A stretch of 64,000 nucleotides of DNA from Hibiscus mutabilis (Eukaryota; Streptophyta; Magnoliopsida; Malvales; Malvaceae). A program made the position numbers and the translations under genes. Location: contig CM033744.1 of assembly GCA_019671005.1 (NCBI GenBank), positions 1,764,208 through 1,828,207 on the forward strand, read 5' to 3'. A model generated the notes under the pieces. That model ran no database searches. It was not told where the DNA came from and worked only from the letters and a program-made list of their open reading frames with translations. Positions 34,361 to 45,061 of the stretch are shown one piece after another; position 1 is the stretch's first letter, and every line of letters starts with the position of its first letter.

Positions 34361-36945
34361 GAGTTTACTTTGAAACCGGGTAAGATATGGATGCTAAATG
34401 GTTGCGGCTTAACTTTTAATTTCTCCGTCACAATATTTACACTATTAATATTATTGCAAAGAAAATAAATGCATGTATAATGATGCGAATACCATGATGC
34501 AATGCAAGAATGTATGCAAATAAATGTACTGATTCTGCTGGTAATCACCCTTTTGAACTAATTTCATGGGAACTAAATGGTCCAAATTACAAAAGATTCG
34601 GGTTACAAAAGGGGCCCTACTACAAAAGAGTCCTGATTGTACAACAAAGTTCTACACATAAGCCCTAGCTATATCTCCTAGCTTCTCGATTGCCCTGAGC
34701 AGCTTGATAAAACTAGGTGCTTCTTCCATGTCCAGGGTTATGAAAGGTCGGAGAGCTTCGCTTCTGTAGCTAAACCCATCACATGTCCCGCAACTCGCTG
34801 CATCTCCACCATCAAGGTCGCGTAATACTGGTCTCTGTCTTGAACTATTTGAGCAGCGTCACGGAGCCTTCTTCGACAATAGTTGTCTCCACCGGCTACG
34901 GCTTCTTCGAATACCCTAATCCTTTCTCTATAATCTTGAACAGTTGCTTTGAGCGACTCAATTCGGGCCCGCGACATACCAATTTCACACTCTCTTTCTT
35001 GTAGATCAACGAAACCATTCCTTTGATGATAAGTCTGAAAGGACTACTCCAACTCTACCAACCTCCCTTCTAACTTGGCATTCTAGTCTTAACTCTAGTT
35101 CAAGCTCTAAACAGTGTCATTGTACAGGCTTTGCATCTCTAGCAGTCTATTCCTGCTTCCCATGGACTTCCTCTTCCACACGACAGTGTTTTCTCTTTTG
35201 TTGATGATCGCTTGCTTGCCTTTGTCGATTTCTTGCTTAGCTCTTTCTTTTTCTCGGTTGACGACATCCTTAAAAGACCGTCTTTCACTCTATATGGCTA
35301 ATTTGCAACTTTCTACCTCCTTATCGATTGCTCGCTTGCTTCTTTCGCGTTCTTCTTCGACTAAACGCATGTCATTCATCATTTCCTTCTCCACGGCTAA
35401 GAACTGGCTTCGGCCGGCCTTCTACACCTTTGCTTGGAGTTAGAGAGTATCTTTCTAGCAAAGAACGTTCTTTTAATTTAGATCCGCGTTCAGCTTCTTC
35501 AACTGCCTAATGATCCTGTCTCGTTCGTCGACCTCTAAACTTGCCTTGTAGAGCTCATCCATATGCTGAGTCTGCAAAGTCTCCATCTTCTTCTTAACTT
35601 CCTCGAGTTCACTTCACAGAATGTCAGCCTCAGACAATACTATCCTCATATACTCCTCGAGTAACATGGTTAGTCATTGGCCGGGTTCTGCAATACTGTC
35701 GTTAACCCTTAAGCGCCTCCAAAGATCGTAATTCGGGGTGACCATGGGCTCGACATCTCCTTCTACTCTGATCCGATAACAGTGATTCCAGACTCTCGTG
35801 ATGGTCTGAACTTTTGTCTTGAACTTGACTTTGAAAGGAAACTCACTTTGGCTTAAACCGGCAGTGACAGGAACAAAATGCCGCGATCTGAATTTTCAGG
35901 ACACCAAAAGCAGAGCACAAGCAATTCCACCATAAAGCCCTAACATCATCAGCCAATTATAGTCGCCACAACTGTATAAGAAGTGACTAACCCTGCCAAG
36001 CCAAGGAATTCTCCATACTATGTCATTGTCCTGAATATTCTTAAAGATTCGAGTCCATTTCTCCCGCTTCAAGTATTCTCTCCATTCTTTCGCCAAGTAC
36101 TTCCGCAAAGGTGAAAAGTCTCGAAATGACATTCTCGGTAAAACCCTTGTCGGTGTCTTCCACATATGGCTTTGGATCCAAACCTGTAGTAGCTATGCAT
36201 ACCCTCTGAGACGTCTATCTTCGTGCTTCCGACTCGCGTTCAAAGAAATAAAAGTCTCAATTAGAATTGCCGGTACTGGATTCGCCTTCTACTTCAAGAG
36301 CTCAAATAGATCTAGGATGGCTACATCGATATTTCTAAGAACCCTCGGGAAGATGACCAAACCATATATTCCCAAGGCGAATAGGTTCATCTTCTTCACC
36401 TTATCTGGGTGCACATGTATGATGTCACGAATACTCTCACATGCAAAGGCTAGGCTATCTCCTCGAACCTGGATAAGTCTGTTAACCCAATCGTCACTCA
36501 TCTCGGCAAAAGTCATGAGCTTCGAAGGGTAATTCTGATTCTTGGGCGACTTCGCATAGATCCAATCTTTCTGGACATTCTTCTGGTTAAGTAGGGCCGT
36601 GTACTCCTCTACCGTAGGCATCATGTCTTGTCCGTTGAAAGTAAAGCAGCAAAAATAGGGATTTCAGAACTGGAAGATGGCTCGGAGTAAGGGCTGGTTG
36701 ACTCGAACATACATCAACTGTACAATGTCGCCATAATTATCACAGAACATGTCTTGTAGTCTTCGGTCCCATCCTTCCCAAATCTGTTTAAGATCCCATA
36801 GGTTGTTCTGTTGAAGGCTCACGTAAGTATACCCTGCCACTATACGCTCGCTCGGCAAACTGTTACCTTGAGTCCTCTGATTGACTTCTGACCAGTGTCT
36901 GATAGATAAATTGAGTTCATCCTTCTTAAGATGCCTTTTTTCCAT
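34361..36945 (-). pseudogene. Ogre/Tat ORF1, DUF7745-like protein with coiled coil, broken
   Basis: An extra protein upstream of gag. It starts MEKRHLKKDELNLS at 36945. Family-like segments follow: LRAIFQF, FTFNGQDMMPTVEEYTALL, FALGIYGLVIFPRVLRNID, PVPAILIETFISLNA and VWRIPWLGRVSHFLYSCGDY. These match what I know as DUF7745, a domain related to plant mobile domains that is common in Malvaceae annotations. After about 35885 the sequence becomes charged and helical, for example MSRARIESLKATVQDYRERI at 34977. At least four stops or frame changes interrupt it. Its function in the element's cycle is not established. Confidence 0.72.
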
Positions 36946-37599
36946 GATGAAAGATTTTCTGATCGGGCAAACCACTTGATCCAGTACCTTTATGTAATGC
37001 AAATGCAATGATGTATGCAAAAAGTAAAAACAAAAAAGAAAACGAGTCATTACCGGATAAAATCAATAAATACATAAATAAAGGGCAAATTAAATAAGAT
37101 AAACACACAAAATAACCCTATTTACATCCCGTCTAAAACACCTAGGTTATCCGCATGGCTCTAAAGGGGTGGGTTTCTATGTTCTCTATATGCAGTGTTG
37201 GTGCTAAGAGGTACCCAAATTGTCCTTGTTGTCCTCTACTAAGAGTAGCAGGGCCCCCGATCATCACCCATTATAGGCTCCTTTCAACCGGCTTCAATTC
37301 AGGGGGACCCATTCGCTTATGCCCATACGAAGGAACGATATCCTTACGAAAGCATAAGGTACTCGAGCCTTGAAGGTACTTGCTAGGCCCATACGGAGGA
37401 ACGATATCCTCACGAAAGCATTATCGTTTCCCTCACTTAAAGGATGGGTTTATATGCCAAGTTTTAAATGCGCTAAAATAAATGCTCAATTATAACCGAA
37501 TGTTACTTTAATAGTCACTTTAATCTGAAGCTTCCGATATTAGTAAAGCGGTAATTATTTTGAAAAAGCTTGACTCCCATTTGTTTTTGAAAAAAATGT
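36946..37599 (-). other. Ogre/Tat 5' untranslated region
   Basis: Lies between the primer site and ORF1. AACGATATCCTYACGAAAGCAT occurs twice, near 37332 and 37392, inside a duplication of about 60 bases. No coding domain. Confidence 0.55.
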
Positions 37600-37618
37600 C
37601 CCCAGCACAGTCGCCATC
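37600..37618 (-). promoter_or_regulatory. Ogre/Tat primer-binding site
   Basis: On the minus strand the LTR end ATCGCTACA is followed by GA and then TGGCGACTGTGCTGGGGAC. This is the tRNA primer site typical of the Tat group. Confidence 0.85.
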
Positions 37619-39627
37619 TGTAGCGATGTCATTTTTACGCTAAAAAAACAAGGTTTCAAAGGGTGTTTGGGGTCTTTGGGTATTAAAAATATGTTTCGCT
37701 GGGGTTTTAGAAAAAAAAAATCGTATTGTTTTTTTTAAAATAGAGTCACCACCGGCCACTTAGGTAGTCCGGACACCATAAAACCAGAGATTTTAAAAAT
37801 ATTGGGTTCGGGAGTCGGTTACGGATGGGGAAGGATTAGCACCCCCACACCACCCAAAAATTGGTACTTTAATAATTACCGCTTTATTAATATTAAACTT
37901 TCCGTATTAACGTGACGATTAAATTAAAATTTGGTTACAAGTGCGAGTAAATTTTAAAAGCCCCGTTATCCGAGAGTAAACGCTCAACCACCATCATTAC
38001 GCCTGATACTAGCTCCGTTTACGCTCGGATAAAAGGGCACCGCGTTGACAATTTATATTCCAATATGCAATCTTGGAAAACAAAATATAAAGCATACAAT
38101 TTACATTGAGATGATATTAAAACATAAAATACGAATATTACAAAATTTAAACAAAAATAATAAGCATGAATATAACAAAACATGTTACAAAAATAAAAAC
38201 ACAAAGTAAACATAAACAAGAACAACGTGCTCTCAAAACTAAACTAAATAACTCTAACATGCTTGAACATATGAAATCACAAATGCATGATATACATGTA
38301 ACTTGACATTAAACTAATTAGATCCGAGCAACATGTCTTTTAAAAAGCTTAACATATTACACAACTTAAAATATAAAGACATGACATTAATACGTGACCA
38401 ACAAAACTCATTTTAATATATAACCTAAAATGAAAAAAACAAAATAAAACAACTAAGATGCATCTATACATGGTAACGACTAAACTGAACATGCTTAATT
38501 AATAAAACACTAATATCATGATAACACATAAAAACTTAACATGTGACAAAGATATGCACACTTCAAGATAGAAAACATATGCCATGTAAAGAACACACTA
38601 GCATGTAACCTAAAAAAGGGAGATGGAAAACATACTTCATGCAAAGAAACTACAACAATATACGATGAACAAAAGAATCGAAACACAAAAGAAGCACGAT
38701 ACCGAAACAAACAAAGAGCATGTTATCATATGTAGATAATACACAAATTAAGCTAAACACATAAAATAGACATGCATATAAACACTAAATTAGAATACGA
38801 AGGCATAATCACAAAAACACATATTATAAAACATAAATACATGTAACAAAAATGTACATAAAGAACATAAAAAAACTCTAAAAACAGAAACATGCTGGGA
38901 ACATAAAATAAAAAGCAAGAGACAAAAGATAATTGGAACATAACAAAGGGGGCTGTATTGAAATAAAGTGAAACAAAAGTGACAGAAATCAAAGAAGTAA
39001 AATCATGATTTAGGGACGATATTTCGAACCAGTCAGAACCCAGGAGGACCTATAGAGCAAATTACCCATGCGACGAGACAAATTTAAAAACATTGAAAAC
39101 GCGATATGTCTTTTAGTGTAATTTTACCATTCGAAAACAGATTCAGCTTAATTTGGGGACTAAATCAAAAGATTTCATAAAGCAATAGGGACTGGACATG
39201 CAAAATGACCAAGGGGCGAACTTGATTTAAAAAGTTCAGAAATGCGGTGACCATTATTTCGTAATTTTACCATTTAAAAAAACTAGACCCTATAAATAAC
39301 ACTTATCCGGCCAAAAAACAACCTTTCCCCCATTTTTGCTTGAAACCGGTTTTATAAAATACCCCACCCCTTTATTTTCTCTCAAATTCAAACCCTAGAC
39401 CATTTGAAAACTACCCCAGCCACTGCTCTTGACCTGTCTCCGGCGAGGTTTGGCCGTAAGGCCCTCTCAAGCCGTTTCAGACTATGGTCATTCAACGACA
39501 GAAACCCAAAAGCCTGCAACCCTTTAGCTTCGAAGTTAAAAACCTAGATCCCCCACTATTATTTCGAACCAAAAAGAGCAAAGCTCACCCTCAGGTTCAT
39601 CGTCGACGAGAAAAAAACAGAAAACCA
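37619..39627 (-). repeat. Ogre/Tat 5' LTR (right copy), truncated
   Basis: Aligns closely with 22296-24320 and ends abruptly in ...AGAAAACCAA. About 1.24 kb present in the left LTR is missing, including the promoter-proximal outer part. The next sequence belongs to the Del-type element. Confidence 0.85.
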
Positions 39628-40243
39628 AAGGGTCAACAAGTAATTAATTGATCTGTTTTACTGATATAATTTTACCCACAACTGTTATTCCGCCATTACC
39701 TCCTATGCCTCTAGGACTAGGACTAGCCTCAAGTTATGGGTAAAATATATTTTGGGTATTCGGTTGGAGGGTAGCTAGGTTTAATGGAAAACTTTGGTTG
39801 CCTTATAGCATGTTTTACTGATATAATTTTATAATTAATTGATATGTTTTAAATATTTTTGTTATGCACATGTTGGGACACACTAAGCCTTAGCTCACAC
39901 TTAACCCCTTTCTTTTTAGATATCTTTTTGGGATAGGCTACCGAACCTGGCACTTGGAGGATCGACGTATTTTGTACTCGACTTGTTGTAATATTTTAAT
40001 CTTCCAGTCTGTCTATTTCAGTGACATGGGCCTATGTTTTGTTGCTAAATGTTTCATTATGATACTTTACGAGTTTTACGATGTAATATCATTTAACATG
40101 GTTATTTTGATTAACTAATTTAACTATTATTTTTTAAAGATTTTTAAACCTTTAAATATTTGAATGTTTACGTGAAAAGTTTTGGTAAGTAATGGGATCT
40201 CCTAGATTCAGACTATACGCATAGGCCGGTCTAGGAGGTTACA
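39628..40243 (+). repeat. Del-type 5' LTR, truncated
   Basis: From about 39700 it aligns with the last 600 bases of the 3' LTR and ends ...GGAGGTTACA. The first 1.5 kb or so is absent. Positions 39628-39700 are made of LTR-like phrases (TTTTACTGATATAATTTTA) in altered order, so the exact junction with the neighbouring LTR is uncertain by some tens of bases. Confidence 0.75.
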
Positions 40244-40249
40244 TTTAGT

Positions 40250-40261
40250 TGGTATCAGAGC
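40250..40261 (+). promoter_or_regulatory. Del-type primer-binding site (iMet tRNA)
   Basis: TGGTATCAGAGC, complementary to the 3' end of initiator methionine tRNA, begins 7 bases after the LTR end. Confidence 0.88.
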
Positions 40262-40444
40262 TTTTTGTTTTAAAAGCCTCAGACCGTGAATGGGTCCTAA
40301 ATGAGTCGTTTTATAAAATGATTTATGAATGAATTTTAAAAAGGCCATATCACCAAGTTTAATATATTTATACATATGCGGTACTCTAGTGCCAGTTCTA
40401 ACCCTAAAATTTTACCTTGTGTAGAGAGCTTGAGTTCATCCGTT

Positions 40445-41600
40445 ATGAGCACTCGTAGAGGCCGTCGACCATCTCTTGGGCGTGGTCGAGTTGTTAAATT
40501 CTCCAGCCTAGTAGATAATGTGGCTATAGATCCTTCTACCCCTATAGATCCTCTGACCCCTGTAGATTCCCCTACTCCTGTGGCTCCTAGAGTCTCAGTG
40601 GATCCACCACCAGTCTCTAGTATTGGCATGATGACTCCAGTTAGAGGAGCATCAGCATCGAGTTCGTAGCCGAAGATAATGATTGATGAGATGCTTAGTA
40701 GGCAGTTTATGCAGTTGATCCAGAGCATGGTTACAGCGGTTGGCACCATACCTGAGGTGCCCATATCGCAGACTCTGATTTTGAATGGAGCTAGGACATT
40801 TGAGGGTGCCACTGGAGGTACCCCCTCGGAGGCTAATGAGTGGCTCAGTGATTTAGAGAGGCGCATAGATTCGTTTGGACTTGATTTATCCAAGCAGTAT
40901 CTGAGAGCTGTCTCTATGCTCTACGGGAATGCCCACAACTGGTGGGAGTCCGTGATTAGTAGCGTCCCTGCTACCTATTTGACCTGGGAGTTCTTCAAGG
41001 AATGCTTTAGGAGTCTCTTTATCGGAGAGCGATATTTGAGAGAGATGTGAGAGTCGTTCAAGAATTTGAAGCAAGGAGATATGAATGTATCTGAGTATGA
41101 GACAAAGTTTCTGAAGCTTTTGAAATTTGGTTCAAGTCTGGTCACCTTTGAGAAAGAAATATGTCGCAAGTTCGCTCTTGGACTCAGGCATGATTTGTGT
41201 GAGAAAATCATCACCTTTCAGGATGAGGTATTTGATACAGTGGTAGGGCGGGCGAAAAATCTAGAAGAGATTGAGGTGATGACTGCTAGTAGTGACAGAG
41301 CAGATCGTGAGCAGTATAGAAGGCCTTCAGGTTATGAGTCTTCAGTACGCTCTGATAAGCAGGTTCGTACTACAGCTCCTTAGAGGAGTACTACAGGTTC
41401 TAGGCCTACAGCCCTACAGCCTCCTGTAGCTAGTAGAGGTGGTTCGTCAGGTTCCTCAAAGCCCAAGCCTTGTGAGCATTGTGGAAATTGGCATAGAGGA
41501 GAGTGTAGGAAGATGTCAGGTGCCTGCTTTTGATGTGGATCCAAATATCATTTCAAGAATGATTGCCCTCATCCATCTCCTGTGGCACGAGCTCCTCCCT
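40445..41600 (+). pseudogene. Del-type gag, broken
   Basis: Starts MSTRRGRRPSLGRGRVVKF at 40445. The capsid part shows GGTPSEANEWLSDLERR, AHNWWESVIS and LKQGDMNVSEYETKFLKL. The nucleocapsid zinc knuckle is CGSKYHFKNDC, with its first Cys pair split by a stop where an Arg codon (CGA to TGA) would be expected. Other stops interrupt the frame near 40667, 41048 and 41381. Confidence 0.85.
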
Positions 41601-41699
41601 AGACCCTCACGCGCTCACAGACATCTATACAGATTCCGGTCAGGGGACATCATCAGAGTAAGGCTTCTGGTTCTGCTGCTAGGTCTGATAGCAGAGGTA

Positions 41700-42282
41700 A
41701 AACACAGCATATTGGAGGACCAGTTATGTCTGAGGCCAGGAAACATGCACTTGTTTATGCTACCCGACATCGTGATGACAAAGATGAGCCTGACGTTATT
41801 GCATGTACTTTTACCATCTTTTCTGTTCCATATTTTGCATTCCTTGACAACGGCTCCACCCATTCCTATGTGTCCAAATCTGTATCTCGAGATCTCCAGA
41901 TTCTGGTTGAGATCACAAAGAGTTCAGTTACCGTCATGAGCCCTGTAGGCCAGTCTATTCTTGTAAACAAAGTTTTTGTTTATGCCCTCTTGAGGTTCAA
42001 GGTGAAATTTTCTTAGCCGATCTGATAGTTCTACCGTTAGAAGAATTTGATTTGATTCTGGGTATGGATTGGTTGACTAAGCACCGTGTTAGTCTAGATT
42101 GTGAGTTTAAAAGAGCAACTTTAAGGACTTTTGATGATAAGACAGTGGTTCTTGTAGGAGAAAGACGCGAGTATCTGTCCAATGTGGTATTTGCCCTGAC
42201 TGCTAATAGAATGATCTGGAAGGGGTATGAGACCTTTATTGCTTGTATTCTAAATACAAAAGGGGTCTTTGTCGAAGATTGA
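41700..42282 (+). pseudogene. Del-type aspartic protease, broken
   Basis: The active site reads AFLDNGSTHSYVS; the usual family form is D(S/T)GSTHS, so Ser/Thr has become Asn. The frame changes near 42000, after which LILGMDWLTKHRVSLDC, the end of the protease domain, continues in another frame. Confidence 0.82.
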
Positions 42283-43640
42283 AGAAATACCTACAGTAAA
42301 GGAGTTCCCTGATGTATTTCCTAAGGATTTACCTGGTTTACCACCTGATAGAGATGTTGAGCTTGAGATCGAGACTTATTTGAGGTCTGCACCTGTATTT
42401 ATGGCTCCTTACGTATGGCACCTAAAGAGCTTAAGAAGCTGAAGGTTCAGTTGCAAGAGCTGCTCGATCGAGGTTTTATTCGACCTAGCTCTTCACCCTA
42501 GGGAGCTCCAGTTCTGTTCGTTAAGAAGAAGGATAGTTCTATGCGGTTATGCATTGATTACCTAAAGTTGAACAAGTTGACAGTAAAGAATAAATATCCT
42601 CTACCCATGATTGATGACTTGTTTGATCAGTTTTGAGGAGCCTCTATTTTCTCGAAGATTAATCTTCGATCCGGGTACTACCAGCTGAAGATAAAAGGGC
42701 CAGATGTTGCGAAGACGGCTATCCGTAATAGATACAACCATTATGAGTTCCTAGTGATGCCTTTTGGTTTGGCCAATGCTTCTGCGACCTTTATGGATCT
42801 GATGAACCATGTATTTCGGCCCTATTTAGATCAGTTTCTGGTAGTATTCATTGATGACATCTTGATTTATTCTCGGACTGAAGCTGAGCATGTTGAGCAC
42901 CTGATGATTATTCTGCAGACTCTTAGGGAGCATCAGTTATATGCTAAGCTGAGTAAGTATGAATTCTGGCTCAATAAAGTGACTTTTCTCTGTCATGTGG
43001 TTTCGGCTCGAGGTATTCAGGTTGATCCAAGCAAGATCGAGGCTATTGTGAGTTGGAAGCAACATAAGAATATCTTTGAGATCCGCAGTTTCTTAGGCTT
43101 GGCCAGGTATTACAAACGCATTATAGAGGGTTTATCTATCATTGACGCCTCTCTGACGAAGCTGTTGAGGAAGAACTTATCATTTGTTTGGATTGATGAT
43201 CACCAGGAGAGTTTTGAGAAATTGAAGACAGCTCTGACACAAGCTCCTTTGACACAGCCCGAGTCAGGGAAGGATTTCACACTTTATAGTGATGCTTCGC
43301 ACTCTGGGCTTGGTTGTGTTCTGATGGAGGATGAGAAAGTGATTGCTTATGCATCACAACAGTTGAGGCCGCATGAGTGTAATTATCCTACCCACGATCT
43401 TGAGTTAGCTGTTGTGGTCTTTGCTTTGAAGATTTGAAGGCACTATCTCTACGGGGAGAAGTGCTATATCTATACCGATCACAAGAGCTTAAAGTATCTC
43501 CTTACCCAGAATGAGTTGAATCTGAGACGGCATCGTTGGCTTGAGCTTCTTAAGGACTATGATTGTGAGATTGAATATCATCCGGGAAAAACCAATGTTG
43601 TGGCCGATGCTTTGAGTCGTAAGGCCATTTCAGACCTGAG
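42283..43640 (+). pseudogene. Del-type reverse transcriptase and RNase H, broken
   Basis: Motifs: GFIRPSSSP, RLCIDYLKLNKL, KINLRSGYYQLKI (the first catalytic Asp of KIDLRSGYYQ is Asn here), MPFGLANASATFMDLMN, FIDDILIYSR (catalytic DD), then LARYYKRIIEG and the RNase H with LYSDASHSGLGCVLM, YTDHKSLKYLL and VVADALSRKA. Stops near 42498, 42634 and 43435 fall where Trp, Arg or Gln would be expected. The frame from 42754 to 43437 is the longest intact block. Confidence 0.88.
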
Positions 43641-44950
43641 ATCCTTGTTTGCCAGGATGAGTATGTTTGATGATGGCAGTTTATTGGCTGAATTACAGGT
43701 TAAGCCGACCTTGACCGAGAAGATCAAGGCCAAGCAGCTTCTGGATAGTTCTTTACTTTTTGTTATTCAACAGGTTGAGCAGGGTTCTACATCTGTTTAT
43801 GCTTTTGATCAGGATGGTGTTTTGTGTTTTAAGGGTCGTTATTGTGTACCTGACGATGCCGAGTTAAAGCGAGCCATTCCCAGTGAGGCTCATAATAGCC
43901 CTTATGCTATGCATCCAGGTGGGGATAAGATGTACCAGAATTTGAGACAGAAGTACCATTGGGTTGGCATGAAGAAAGATATTTCAGACTATGTGGCTAG
44001 ATGTTTGACTTGTCAAGAGGTTAAGGTAGAACATCAGCATCCTCCTGGTCTCTTGCAACCTATCAAGATTCCTAAGTGGAAATGGGAACGGATCACGATG
44101 GATTTTGTTATCGGATTGCCTCTGACTCCTTCTAAAAAGGATTCTGTCTGGGTGATTATTAATCGACTCACCAAGTGTGCTCATTTTATTCCTATTCGAG
44201 TTACCTACTCTCTGGAGAAGCTGGCTAGGTTGTATATCTCTGAGATTGTCAAACTGCACGACGTACCTTTGTCTATCATTTCTGATCGAGACCCGAGGTT
44301 TACCTCTCGATTTTGGCAGGCTTTGTAGGAAGCTTTGGGTACACGTCTGAATTTCAGTACATCTTTCCATCCACAGACAGATGGTCAATCTGAGATAGTA
44401 ATTCATATTCTGGAGGATATGTTGCGGGGATGTGTGATTGACTTCCATGGAAGCTGGGAAGATTTCTTGCCCTTAGCCGAGTTTGCTTATAATAATAGCT
44501 ACCAGGCAAGCATTCGTATGGCACCGTATGAGGCTCTGTATGGCCGTAAATGTCGTACTTCCATGTGCTGGATAGAGTTGTATGATAGGAAGACTTTGGG
44601 GCCTGAGTTGGTTCAAGAGACAGAGGAGACCATCAGATTGATCCGAGATCGCTTGAAAGAGGCTTTTAATAGGCAAAAGTTGTATGCCGATCAGAGGAGA
44701 AAAGATATTGAGTTTGAGGTTGGTGATCATGTCTTTTTAAAGGTATCACCGTGGAAGAAAGTTTTGAGATTTGGGCACAAGCACAAGCTGAGTCCTAGAT
44801 TCATTGGGCCGTATCGTATTGTGAAAAGAGTTGGACCAATTGCCTATAAGCTTGAGTTGCCTCCCTAGCTTAGCCATATCCATGATGTATTTCACAAATC
44901 TATGCTGAGGAAATATCATCCAGATCTTGTCGTATGAGGAGGAACAGACG
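43641..44950 (+). pseudogene. Del-type integrase and C-terminal tail, broken
   Basis: The zinc-binding domain (H...H near 43890-43915 and CLTCQEVK near 44008) is followed by the core. The usual VDRLTKSAHF reads INRLTKCAHF, so the first Asp of the DDE triad is Asn; ISDRDPRFTS and HPQTDGQSE keep the other two acids. A stop at 44326-44328 (CAG to TAG is likely) splits the core. The GPYRIVKRVGPIAYKL module follows, then HDVFHKSMLRKYHPD. The chromodomain after it is mostly deleted. Confidence 0.87.
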
Positions 44951-45043
44951 TATCCCTATGGTTAAAGTTCAGTAGAGTAACCGAAGTCCATGAGAGAGTA
45001 GTTTCCACACCTGTTCAAACCAGGTAAATTTCGAGGACGAAAT

Positions 45044-45061
45044 TTCTTTTAGGGGGAGGGT
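45044..45061 (+). promoter_or_regulatory. Del-type polypurine tract
   Basis: TTTTAGGGGGAGGGT directly before TGTAACAC of the 3' LTR, 20 bases after FRGR-like GAGGACGAAATTTC. A typical plus-strand primer. Confidence 0.85.

Larger units (their letters stand above)
22296..39627 (-). mobile_element. Ogre/Tat-lineage Ty3-type LTR retrotransposon, degenerate
   Basis: A minus-strand element of about 17 kb. In its own direction: truncated 5' LTR (39627-37619), primer site, extra ORF1 of the DUF7745 type, gag with two zinc knuckles, protease, linker, reverse transcriptase, archaeal-type RNase H, integrase, long 3' UTR, polypurine tract and 3' LTR (25564-22296). An ORF1 before gag, the second RNase H and the TGGCGACTGTGCTGGGGAC primer site are typical of Ogre/Tat. 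Stops and frameshifts occur in nearly every domain, so it cannot move by itself. It sits in the GH1 intron after exon 21448-21644. Confidence 0.9.
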
